The notes below the pieces were generated by a model. The model worked only from the letters and a program-made list of their open reading frames with translations. It had not been told where the DNA came from and did not search any database. A stretch of 64,000 nucleotides of DNA from Kaistella antarctica (lineage in GTDB: Bacteria; Bacteroidota; Bacteroidia; Flavobacteriales; Weeksellaceae), in assembly GCF_900109615.1 (NCBI RefSeq), contig NZ_FOIX01000001.1, positions 806,001 through 870,000 of the forward strand, written 5' to 3'. Position 1 is the first letter of the stretch. Each line of letters opens with the position of its first letter. Below are positions 26,836-34,964 of this stretch, piece after piece. The position numbers and the translations under genes were made by a program.

Positions 26836-27213
26836 ATGAATGAAAATGAAATTTCAAAAGTTGTATTTGAGTCGGGTTTAAAAATTCATCGAAAACTTGG
26901 AGTTGGTCTGTATGAAGCAGTTTATGAAGAATGCTTGGTTTATGAATTAAAGCAGAAAGGTTTGAAAGTTGAAAGACAAAAAGACATTTCAATTGAATAT
27001 GAAGGGTTGGTTATTGAAAAGGCTTTTAGAGTTGATTTATTAATTGAAGATAAAGTAATAATAGAAATTAGAGCAGTTCCTGAAATTAATAATTATCATA
27101 CCTATCAACTTTTGAATTATTTAAGAATTACAGGTTATAAATTAGGAATGCTTTTGAACTTTCATTCTTTATTGTTTAAAGATGGCGTTAAAAGAATCGT
27201 AAATCATTTATAA
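26836..27213 (+). CDS. GxxExxY family protein, PD-(D/E)XK-type nuclease fold
   Basis: 125 residues. The family motif is GLYEAVY at 24-30. The nuclease-like core has D67 in FRVDLLIED and E77 in VIIEIRAV. In relatives this strand reads E-x-K; here it is E-I-R, so the catalytic Lys is replaced by Arg at 79, and cleavage may be lost or weak. The gene lies between perfect inverted repeats and has a -7 element outside the left one, so it looks like a small repeat-bounded cassette dropped between ruvB and the hydrolase gene. Function of the family is not established. Confidence 0.85.
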   Translation: MNENEISKVVFESGLKIHRKLGVGLYEAVYEECLVYELKQKGLKVERQKDISIEYEGLVIEKAFRVDLLIEDKVIIEIRAVPEINNYHTYQLLNYLRITGYKLGMLLNFHSLLFKDGVKRIVNHL

Positions 27214-27223
27214 TAAAGTACTC

Positions 27224-27249
27224 CTTCGCTGAGTGAAACGCCTTTGCGA
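27224..27249 (-). repeat. right arm of 26-bp perfect inverted repeat
   Basis: Exact reverse complement of 26774-26799. Farther out, GCGACCTTGGCGTTT (about 27280-27296) is an imperfect inverse of the sequence near 26728-26745, so the flanks extend beyond the perfect arms. Confidence 0.9.
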
Positions 27250-27322
27250 ACCTATAGTTGAGTAGCGAGAAAAAATCTTTGCGACCTTGGCGTTTAAGAC
27301 ATATCAAAAAAAATTAAAATTT

Positions 27323-28189
27323 ATGAAACTCTATCCTATACAGTGCGGAAAATTTAAATTAGATGGTGGTGCCATGTTTGGTGTCGTGCCTAAATCGCTT
27401 TGGCAACGGACGAATCCGGCTGATGAAAATAATTTAATTGACTTGGGAACGCGTTCGCTTTTGGTGGAAGACGGTAAAAAGCTGATTCTCATCGATTGTG
27501 GTTTGGGAGACAAGCAAAACGAGAAATTCTTCGGACATTACTCACTTTGGGGTGATGATACTTTGGATAAAAATCTCAAAAAATATGGTTTTGTAAAAGA
27601 AGATATTACGGATGTATTCTTAACGCATCTTCATTTTGACCATTGTGGTGGCGCGATCGAGTGGAATGATGACCGAACGGGTTATCAATCTGCTTTTAAA
27701 AACGCCCATTTCTGGACGAATGAGCAACATTGGAAATGGGCGACAGAACCAAATCCGAGAGAAAAGGCAAGTTTTTTGAAGGAGAATATTATGCCGATGC
27801 AGGAAAGTGGACAATTAAATTTTTTGCCGACTCCGCAAAATGGGAATTATGGTTTTGCGCCAGATTTAAAAATGGATGTTATCTTTGTGGACGGACATAC
27901 CGAAAAGCAAATGCTTCCGGTGATTCAATATCAGGAGAAAACGATTGTTTTTGCGGCAGATTTAATTCCGACCGTTGGTCATATTCCACAAGTTTATGTG
28001 ATGGGTTATGATACGCGTCCGCTTTTGACGATGGAAGAAAAAGCGAAGTTTTTAAAGCAATGTGTTGATAATGAATATCTTTTGTTTTTTGAACACGACG
28101 CGCACAATGAATTGGCAAGTTTGAAAATGACGGAGAAAGGAATTCGATTAGATGAAACCTTCAGTATGAACGAGGTTTTTGGTTATTAA
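27323..28189 (+). CDS. metallo-beta-lactamase-fold hydrolase
   Basis: 288 residues from the ATG at 27323; an upstream in-frame ATG at 27287 adds 12 residues that do not look conserved. The metal motif THLHFDH is at 101-107, with further His and Asp ligands near 190 (VDGHTE) and 210 (AADLIP). The overall pattern fits lactonase- and YtnP-type members of the family. The actual substrate cannot be told. The downstream gap to coaE is 24 nt, so the two are probably co-transcribed. Confidence 0.8.
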   Translation: MKLYPIQCGKFKLDGGAMFGVVPKSLWQRTNPADENNLIDLGTRSLLVEDGKKLILIDCGLGDKQNEKFFGHYSLWGDDTLDKNLKKYGFVKEDITDVFLTHLHFDHCGGAIEWNDDRTGYQSAFKNAHFWTNEQHWKWATEPNPREKASFLKENIMPMQESGQLNFLPTPQNGNYGFAPDLKMDVIFVDGHTEKQMLPVIQYQEKTIVFAADLIPTVGHIPQVYVMGYDTRPLLTMEEKAKFLKQCVDNEYLLFFEHDAHNELASLKMTEKGIRLDETFSMNEVFGY

Positions 28190-28213
28190 GATTAGAAAAA
28201 TTAAAATAAAGTT

Positions 28214-28840
28214 ATGATAGAAGAAGAAGCTGAACCCGAACCCAGGGGCAGTACAAAGATTATTGGAATAACCGGCGGTATTGGCTCGGGGAAATCAACC
28301 GTTTCGAAACTCATCGAAGAAGCAGGTTATCCTGTTTACTATTCAGATATTCGGGCGAAAAACATTGTCAATGACAACCAACAACTTCAGCAAAAAATTA
28401 AAGAACTTTTAGGAGAAAACTCCTATGATGAAGATGGTTTCTACGATAGAAAGTATGTTGCGGACCTTGTCTTTAAGAATGATGACTTATTGCTGAAATT
28501 AAATTCATTAATTCATCCCGCGGTAAAGCTCGATTTCAAAAATTGGGTACCTCAACAAACGACTCCTTTTGTATTTAAAGAAACGGCGCTTTTATTTGAA
28601 TTAAAATTAAATAAAAATTGCTATAAATCTTTATTGGTAACTGCAGATGATAACTGTCGACTAAAAAGAGTAATGGATCGCGATGACAAAACATATCGTG
28701 AGGTGGAGACGATTATGTTGAAACAAATGCCCGAAAAAGACAAAGTAAAATTAGCCGATTTTATTATTTTTAATAATGACGGTTTAGAAGAACTGGAAGA
28801 AGAAACCAAAAGAATATTGGCCGAAATTGTGTCTTTATAA
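28214..28840 (+). CDS. coaE: dephospho-CoA kinase
   Basis: 208 residues. The P-loop GGIGSGKST is at 21-29, preceded by a charged 13-residue extension (EEEAEPEPRGS) that most CoaE proteins lack; no alternative ATG removes it. CoaE phosphorylates dephospho-CoA, the last step of CoA synthesis. coaD, the preceding step, is at 42143-42622. A strong terminator follows. Confidence 0.93.
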   Translation: MIEEEAEPEPRGSTKIIGITGGIGSGKSTVSKLIEEAGYPVYYSDIRAKNIVNDNQQLQQKIKELLGENSYDEDGFYDRKYVADLVFKNDDLLLKLNSLIHPAVKLDFKNWVPQQTTPFVFKETALLFELKLNKNCYKSLLVTADDNCRLKRVMDRDDKTYREVETIMLKQMPEKDKVKLADFIIFNNDGLEELEEETKRILAEIVSL

Positions 28841-28863
28841 TTATATTTTCTCGCAAAATAAAA

Positions 28864-28890
28864 AACCTGAATTCGCTGTGAATTCAGGTT
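28864..28890. terminator. bidirectional intrinsic terminator
   Basis: Stem AACCTGAATTC with GAATTCAGGTT, five-base loop, A-run left and T-run right. It separates coaE from the convergent T9SS protein gene. Confidence 0.9.
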
Positions 28891-28916
28891 TTTTTTGATT
28901 AAAATTTTAAGATTTA

Positions 28917-31900
28917 TTAATTTCTGGTTTTTACTAAAACCCAACCGGTCAATTTTGTAACGGTTGCTGAACCTGGTTCTTGCCATTGTAAAACATACCA
29001 ATAACTTCCGGTGCCAACAAGTTTTCCGGCGGATTTTCCGTCCCAAGAGAAACTGTTGTTTTTGTCTCCTTTGAAAACAGAAACTCCATAGCGGTCGAAG
29101 ATTTGTAAATATGGATTGTCTTTTCGCAACAGATCATCGTAGTTCAGAACATCATTTTTACCATCATCATTTGGCGTGATTACATTCAGAATTCTGAGAA
29201 TATTAATTTCAGTTGTTGTTGGCACACATTCATCGGCAGAAATTACATAAACGGTATAATTTCCCGGCGGAACATTGTTGAAAACATTCGAGCTTTGATA
29301 GGTGGATCCATCGAGCGAGTACTGATATGGTGGATTTCCGCCTGTCACCAAAACGGTAATGGTTCCGCCCTGAATTTCGATGACCTTAATTACGGGTAAC
29401 AGTACTGTTTTTACCGAGACCTTTTGTCTGTACGTGCAGCCCTCGAAAGTAAGATCAACCCAATAATCTCCAGCGGGAACATCGATGGATTGCTCCTTAG
29501 AATTATTACTCCACAAATAGTCGCTAAAGCCTTCTCCTGCATCTAAATTCATAATCACGAGCGGACAAATATTTTTATCAACGAGCTTCAGAGAATTTTT
29601 TGGAATTTTTATTTTTAGATTTAAAGAACCAATTTCAGCACAATTTCTGGGCTTCTGCAGACGTAAATAATAAGTACCAGCGTTTTTCACCTCAACTTCT
29701 TCTGGAATGGAATTCTCGTTGTTGAGGGCATCTTTTAAATTAAGGAAATAAGTAGCTGTAACATCAGCTTCATTATTGAAATCAGAAATATAGTTGCTTA
29801 AATGAACCATTTTTTTTCCGTCTAAATCATCATCACAAATTGTATCTGGAGCCACCGTATCGAGAATCAATTTCGTTCCTATTAATATCGAAATTTTTTC
29901 AACAATAATTGGACAACCATTTTTGGGTTCTACTCTAATCCAGATTGAACGGTTTGCTGTAAAACTGAAAATGTCTTTGATATTGTCTGTTAATGATCCT
30001 GCGTTTGCCTTGATTTCGGTGTCATAATAACGAACGATATGATTAGATGGAGTTTGTAAAACTGACGGTGTAATTGAAGTTACGTCAACTTTATAAATAC
30101 CATCAAGCACGCCATCGATATCCTCGTCGCAGTGGCTTTTGGTATATAGTTCAGGTTTAACGTCCGCGGGTAATTTTACTTTCAATTCAATTCTCGCAAC
30201 GGCAACACATCCAAAAGTGTTTTTCATCCGGACCCACACGAATCGATCGACAGAAGTGAAATTTGCAAAATTGTTGATTACCTCTGCTGCAATCTCATTT
30301 TCTGCGCCAGCTTCAGTTTCATAATAAGTTTTAGAAACCGTCGAATCTGGAGTTACAGCTGCTTCTCGTAAATCATAAGTTGCAGATCCTGTTTCAGAAC
30401 ATTCTCCTAAAGGCACATTGTATTTTTCAATTTGATTTAAAGTAATGGTTGCTTGCACGGTTTCGCAGTCGGATATAGCACCATTTCCACAAAAGGAAAA
30501 TTTAAAAGTATCCGTTCCAATTGCATTCGGGTTTGCGGTATAGGTAATGGTTCCATCTGCATTGATTACAACGTTTCCTTTGGTTGGTGGCGTATCAATT
30601 TTAAGGGTGGTATTATTGATAGTTTGGGAACTTAAAGCGAATTCAGGACTAATTAGTTGTTCCGTGCAAGTGGTAAAATCGTAGTTGGTGTAAGTAGTAC
30701 AATTGTAGAATTTGAAATCTGCGGTTTGAATTTCGGGACAGGTCCCTTGCTGTACTTTTACGGCGTAAATTCCGGCTTGGGTGGGGAAATATTCAAATTC
30801 AGAGTTCGATGGATGTTGTGCAGTTACTGGTGCTGGAACAAAAACTCCATTCACCTGAATAAGCCACAGATAAGAATCGAAACCTTCAGTCACGGCAAGT
30901 TTGACTGGTGGTGAGTTTTGAAGACAGTCTCCTTCGGTTTTTAAAATAAGAGGAATCGCGGAAAATCCTGCAAAATAGCCACCATACCCAAAAGCATTAT
31001 TACCACTTGCGATTCCCGCGGTTACGGCTTTACTTGATTCTATGGTGAGATTTCCTTTGACTTCGGGGATTGAATAAGTTACCCAAGTTTGATTAGCGGT
31101 GATCGTAGAAATTTCATAGGGCCCATATTGAGCGTCGGGAATTATTCCATTCACTTTTACAACCGCTCCTTGCTGTGTTATAATATTTAATTTCGTTAAA
31201 AAAGTATTGTCGGAATCAGTTTGAGCTATTCTACTGATATAACTTAATTCATCAATTTTTTTTGGCAAATAACAGTTAAGCGGCGGTATATAATTCATAC
31301 CACCAGTGGCAAGTGGAGAACTGCCACTTTCTACACCTCCCAAAAGTTGGTAGACATAGACGTTTTTATCTGTTTTAATATGTAGATTATAATGGTCACT
31401 TCCTCTCAAAGTATAGTTCGATTCGTCGATCAAATAATAGTCTCCCTCATTAGCTAAAGTAGCAATCGGAACGGTAGAATCATTGACGTAAAGTGACGTG
31501 TTTTTCTCAGTGGCAACAACAATTGCACCTTCCATATTATTCCCTATAGCTCCGTAACCTTTTACAATTACAAATTCATCTCCTAATTTATCCACCGGCA
31601 CAGACTGATCCATCAAAATGTCTGATCCATCGTCTAAATCCGATGTCGCATACTGGCCATTAAAATTCCCATTACTCATAGAAATGGGTTTATCGGAAGT
31701 AACTGTAGCTCCAATGAAACCATTGAGATTTTCTGCATTCGTGGAGCGGCCATCAATTATGTAACTTTCTCCTTTATTAAGGGTGAAAGTAAAATCCGTT
31801 GCTAGGCCATAATCATTAAAATAAAGGTTTTTCTTGAAATTATTAACGGTTACAGTAGTGTTGTTCTCAGTAGCCAAAAAGCTCGCTCCAAAGCCAAGGT

Positions 31901-32339
31901 TATTATTAACTTGAGCGTTAGGCGCAACCACAGTATAAAACTTTGTTCCAATACCAGCGGTTCCTTTAGAGGTGATAATTTCGGCATGATTTGCAACCCG
32001 AAAACGTAAATTAGCGAAACATGGTTTTTCAGCTTGTATGTAAAGGCCCCTGTTTCCAACCGTATGCAAGTCATTTTTTGATTTGGTAATGATATAATCT
32101 CTGTAAACTTTTATAATCGCAGGATTTCCCTTGCTAATCGTCCTTGTGTATACAACCGCATTATTGCTGTAGACCAAAACTTTAAAGGCTGAAGTTTCAT
32201 TTGTCGAAAGATGTAGGTATTGTTCCGGGCTACCATTGCCTTGTCCATCATACATCGGTGCAAACCAATGTTCCCGATCAAGTTGTGCAAAAGAAGTGAC
32301 GAAAATAAAGGAGAATAAAAAGAGTATTATTTTTTTCAT
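28917..32339 (-). CDS. large T9SS type B cargo protein with IgGFc-binding-like domain
   Basis: 1140 residues from the ATG at 32339. The upstream in-frame ATG at 32363 adds eight residues before the signal and lies in the promoter. After the signal (1-19, ending SFAQ), about residues 25-470 resemble the IgGFc-binding N-terminal domain of exported Bacteroidota proteins, followed by cadherin/Ig-like repeats (TFKFSFCGNG...; YNVPLGECSETGSATYDLREAA). The C-terminal gliding-motility type (T9SS type B) sorting domain has ITPNDDGKNDVL, FDRYGVSVFKGD and TGSYWYVLQW. It should be displayed on the cell surface. Receptor or adhesin role is inferred. Confidence 0.88.
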   Translation of the reverse strand: MKKIILFLFSFIFVTSFAQLDREHWFAPMYDGQGNGSPEQYLHLSTNETSAFKVLVYSNNAVVYTRTISKGNPAIIKVYRDYIITKSKNDLHTVGNRGLYIQAEKPCFANLRFRVANHAEIITSKGTAGIGTKFYTVVAPNAQVNNNLGFGASFLATENNTTVTVNNFKKNLYFNDYGLATDFTFTLNKGESYIIDGRSTNAENLNGFIGATVTSDKPISMSNGNFNGQYATSDLDDGSDILMDQSVPVDKLGDEFVIVKGYGAIGNNMEGAIVVATEKNTSLYVNDSTVPIATLANEGDYYLIDESNYTLRGSDHYNLHIKTDKNVYVYQLLGGVESGSSPLATGGMNYIPPLNCYLPKKIDELSYISRIAQTDSDNTFLTKLNIITQQGAVVKVNGIIPDAQYGPYEISTITANQTWVTYSIPEVKGNLTIESSKAVTAGIASGNNAFGYGGYFAGFSAIPLILKTEGDCLQNSPPVKLAVTEGFDSYLWLIQVNGVFVPAPVTAQHPSNSEFEYFPTQAGIYAVKVQQGTCPEIQTADFKFYNCTTYTNYDFTTCTEQLISPEFALSSQTINNTTLKIDTPPTKGNVVINADGTITYTANPNAIGTDTFKFSFCGNGAISDCETVQATITLNQIEKYNVPLGECSETGSATYDLREAAVTPDSTVSKTYYETEAGAENEIAAEVINNFANFTSVDRFVWVRMKNTFGCVAVARIELKVKLPADVKPELYTKSHCDEDIDGVLDGIYKVDVTSITPSVLQTPSNHIVRYYDTEIKANAGSLTDNIKDIFSFTANRSIWIRVEPKNGCPIIVEKISILIGTKLILDTVAPDTICDDDLDGKKMVHLSNYISDFNNEADVTATYFLNLKDALNNENSIPEEVEVKNAGTYYLRLQKPRNCAEIGSLNLKIKIPKNSLKLVDKNICPLVIMNLDAGEGFSDYLWSNNSKEQSIDVPAGDYWVDLTFEGCTYRQKVSVKTVLLPVIKVIEIQGGTITVLVTGGNPPYQYSLDGSTYQSSNVFNNVPPGNYTVYVISADECVPTTTEINILRILNVITPNDDGKNDVLNYDDLLRKDNPYLQIFDRYGVSVFKGDKNNSFSWDGKSAGKLVGTGSYWYVLQWQEPGSATVTKLTGWVLVKTRN

Positions 32340-32360
32340 ATGGTAGGTGCGGATTGCGTA

Positions 32361-32368
32361 CAAATGTA
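32361..32368 (-). promoter_or_regulatory. -7 promoter element of the T9SS type B gene
   Basis: Minus-strand TACATTTG matches TAnnTTTG, 21 nt from the ATG at 32339. It overlaps the longer start codon at 32363, so that start is excluded. Confidence 0.6.
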
Positions 32369-32467
32369 ATATTTTTTGATAAAAATTAAGACGGTTTACA
32401 GTCGTGCTTAAAAATTTTATCTTCTAGTTTAATGATGAAACTAAGTTTAGTACGTCTATTTAAAGAT

Positions 32468-32475
32468 TAACTTTG
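32468..32475 (+). promoter_or_regulatory. -7 promoter element of the phosphodiesterase gene
   Basis: TAACTTTG, matching TAnnTTTG, 16 nt before the ATG at 32492. Confidence 0.6.
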
Positions 32476-32491
32476 TATTTATTCTAATTCT

Positions 32492-33760
32492 ATGAAAAAG
32501 CTGATTTATTTTCTTTTTATTTTAAGTTTTATTAATGGGTTTTCCCAAACGGATACCGCACAAGTTGTAGTTCCAAATCGATTAAATTCTGTGGAATCTA
32601 TTGCCAAACCTTACGTCATTTTAATTTCGGCCGACGGCTTTCGATACGATTATGTCAAAAAATACAAGCCTGAAAATCTTACCAACCTAGCTGAAACTGG
32701 AGTTTCCGCTCAAGCTTTAATTCCCAGTTTTCCGACCATTACTTTTCCCAATCATTGGAGTTTAATTACGGGTTTATATCCTGCTCACCATGGATTGATC
32801 GATAATTACTTTTACGATTATCAGCGGAAAAGTTTCTATGCAATGAGCAACAAACAAGCTGCAGAAGACGGAACCTGGTACGGCGGAACACCACTTTGGA
32901 GTTTAGCCGAACAGCAAGGAACGCTTTCTGCCTCGATGATGTGGGTAGGTTCTGCTAGTGATGCGGGCGGAAAAAGGCCAACCTATTATTATCATTACCA
33001 TGAGAAATTCTCACCCAACGAAAAGGTTTCTAAAGTAATCGACTGGTTAAAATTACCAGAAGATCGCCGTCCGCATTTCATAAGTTTATATTTTCCAGAA
33101 GTTGATGGCGCGGGACATCGGTACGGACCAGATAGTCAGGAAGCTGAACAGTCGGTTCATTTGATTGATGACGCCATCGGAAATTTGATTAAGAAAGTAA
33201 ACGAATTAGGATTAAATAATGTCAACTTCATTTTCGTGTCAGATCACGGAATGGTGAAAGTGGATATAGAAAACCCGCTTGAAATTCCAGAGATTCTTTT
33301 CGATAAAAACAGATTTGATTTTTACAACGCTCAAACTTTAATGAGAGTGGTGGTGAAAGATCCAGCAGAAGTAAAATCAGTTTATAAAGAATTAAAGAGA
33401 AATAAAACCGCTAATTACGATGTTTTTCTCGATAAAAGATTTCCAAAGAAACTTAATTTCTCAGCGAAAAATGATCGCTATAATCGAATCGGCCAAATTC
33501 TATTGGTTCCTAAAGCACCTAAAATATTTTTGGAAAAAGGAAAAAGAACCTCGATGGGAAAGCACGGTTATAGCCCATACGAAGTTCCTGAAATGAAAGC
33601 TGCTTTTATTGCAGCAGGCCCAGCCTTTAAACAAAATCTTGAAATTGGTGAATTTCAAAATGTGAGTGTTTATCCAATCGTAACTGATATTTTAAAACTA
33701 AAAATTTTAGAACCTATTGATGGAACACAAAAAGTAGCGAAAGAAATTTTAAAGAAATAA
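32492..33760 (+). CDS. alkaline-phosphatase-superfamily phosphodiesterase (NPP-like)
   Basis: 422 residues. After a Sec signal (1-18, ending GFSQ) the metal site starts with SADGFRYD (D48), the Thr nucleophile is T84 in ITFPNHW, and the second metal site includes SDHGM near residue 250. These motifs define ectonucleotide pyrophosphatase/phosphodiesterase-like enzymes, acting on nucleotides or phosphodiesters in the periplasm. The true substrate is not known. Monocistronic with its own terminator. Confidence 0.88.
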   Translation: MKKLIYFLFILSFINGFSQTDTAQVVVPNRLNSVESIAKPYVILISADGFRYDYVKKYKPENLTNLAETGVSAQALIPSFPTITFPNHWSLITGLYPAHHGLIDNYFYDYQRKSFYAMSNKQAAEDGTWYGGTPLWSLAEQQGTLSASMMWVGSASDAGGKRPTYYYHYHEKFSPNEKVSKVIDWLKLPEDRRPHFISLYFPEVDGAGHRYGPDSQEAEQSVHLIDDAIGNLIKKVNELGLNNVNFIFVSDHGMVKVDIENPLEIPEILFDKNRFDFYNAQTLMRVVVKDPAEVKSVYKELKRNKTANYDVFLDKRFPKKLNFSAKNDRYNRIGQILLVPKAPKIFLEKGKRTSMGKHGYSPYEVPEMKAAFIAAGPAFKQNLEIGEFQNVSVYPIVTDILKLKILEPIDGTQKVAKEILKK

Positions 33761-33765
33761 CCAAG

Positions 33766-33792
33766 AAATCCGGCTGAGTTTCAACCGGATTT
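33766..33792 (+). terminator. intrinsic terminator
   Basis: Stem AAATCCGG (33766-33773) with CCGGATTT (33785-33792) followed by TTTTC. It lies after the phosphodiesterase gene, in front of the convergent dehydrogenase. Confidence 0.75.
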
Positions 33793-33811
33793 TTCTATTT
33801 TATTATTGATT

Positions 33812-34873
33812 CTAGTTTTGCAAAGACTGCATATCAATTACAAATCGATAACGAACATCGCTTTTTAGCATTCGCTCATAAGCTTTATTAATGTCTTGCA
33901 TATTGATTATTTCGATTTCTGGTAAAATATTATGTTCACCACAGAAATCCAGCATTTCCTGAGTTTCTTTAATTCCACCAATTAATGAACCGGCAACTGA
34001 TTTTCTACCTAATACCATCGGAACAGATAGAAGAGCTTCGTCCATTTTACCGAGGAAGCCGACTAAAACTAAGGTTCCACTGATGTTTAAAGTGGAGATA
34101 TAAGCATTAATGTCATGATCATAAGGAACGGTATCGATAATTAAATCGAATTTTCCAGCTGCTGCTTTCATCTCATTTTCATACGTAGAAATCACCACAG
34201 CATCGGCACCAAGATCCAATCCATCTTGAATTTTGTCTGGACTTCTGGAAATCAAAGTGACTTCTGCACCTAAACCTTTAGCTAATTTAATTGCCATATG
34301 ACCCAAACCGCCTAAACCGACTACAGCAACTTTACTTCCTTCTTTTACGTTCCAGTGTTTTAGTGGAGACCAAGTTGTAATCCCTGCACAAAGTAAAGGA
34401 GCAACCGCTTTTAGATCTAAATTTTCTGGAATTTTTAAAACGAAATCTTCGGTAACTACAATTTTCTCTGAGTAGCCACCAAAGGTTTGTTGATTTAAAT
34501 GTTGATCATTTCCATTATACGTTCCCGTTGAACCATTCAGACAATATTGTTCTAAGTCCTGTTTGCAACTTTCGCACTCTTTGCAAGAATCTACCATACA
34601 ACCTACACCGGCTAAATCACCAACTTTAAATTTGGTTACCTCTTCACCCACTTTCGTAATTCTTCCCACGATTTCGTGTCCGGGAACCGCTGGATATTTG
34701 GTGCCGCCCCAATCATTTCTGGCGGTGTGCAAATCGCTGTGACAAACGCCGCAATATAAAATTTCAATTTCAATATCTGTCGGTTTGACCTCTCTTCGGT
34801 CGATGGTCATTTCTTTCAAATCATCATTTTTAGAAACCGTTCCAAAGGCTTTTATATTCCAATTATCGCTCAT
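33812..34873 (-). CDS. zinc-dependent alcohol dehydrogenase, cinnamyl/YahK type
   Basis: 353 residues from the ATG at 34873; the longer in-frame start at 34918 is excluded because the -7 element at 34895-34902 lies inside that stretch. Catalytic zinc ligands are C44 (GVCHSD) and H66-E67 (PGHE), and the structural zinc loop has CKECESCKQDLEQYC. The Rossmann dinucleotide motif GLGGLGHMA is near residue 180. The pattern fits NAD(P)-dependent YahK/cinnamyl-alcohol dehydrogenases, which reduce aldehydes. It stands alone. Confidence 0.9.
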   Translation of the reverse strand: MSDNWNIKAFGTVSKNDDLKEMTIDRREVKPTDIEIEILYCGVCHSDLHTARNDWGGTKYPAVPGHEIVGRITKVGEEVTKFKVGDLAGVGCMVDSCKECESCKQDLEQYCLNGSTGTYNGNDQHLNQQTFGGYSEKIVVTEDFVLKIPENLDLKAVAPLLCAGITTWSPLKHWNVKEGSKVAVVGLGGLGHMAIKLAKGLGAEVTLISRSPDKIQDGLDLGADAVVISTYENEMKAAAGKFDLIIDTVPYDHDINAYISTLNISGTLVLVGFLGKMDEALLSVPMVLGRKSVAGSLIGGIKETQEMLDFCGEHNILPEIEIINMQDINKAYERMLKSDVRYRFVIDMQSLQN

Positions 34874-34894
34874 GTATTTTATTTTTATTGAAAA

Positions 34895-34902
34895 CAAAGA
34901 TA
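34895..34902 (-). promoter_or_regulatory. -7 promoter element of the alcohol dehydrogenase gene
   Basis: Minus-strand TATCTTTG, a perfect TAnnTTTG match. It fixes the start codon at 34873. Confidence 0.6.
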
Positions 34903-34964
34903 GTTTCTTGCTGATCAAATTTATGTTAATGAAGTGCTAAATGATTTTTTACTCTCTCATAAAA

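Noticed and set aside
34874-34918. Longer start for the alcohol dehydrogenase
   Set aside because: A perfect -7 element (34895-34902) sits inside it, so transcription cannot include it.
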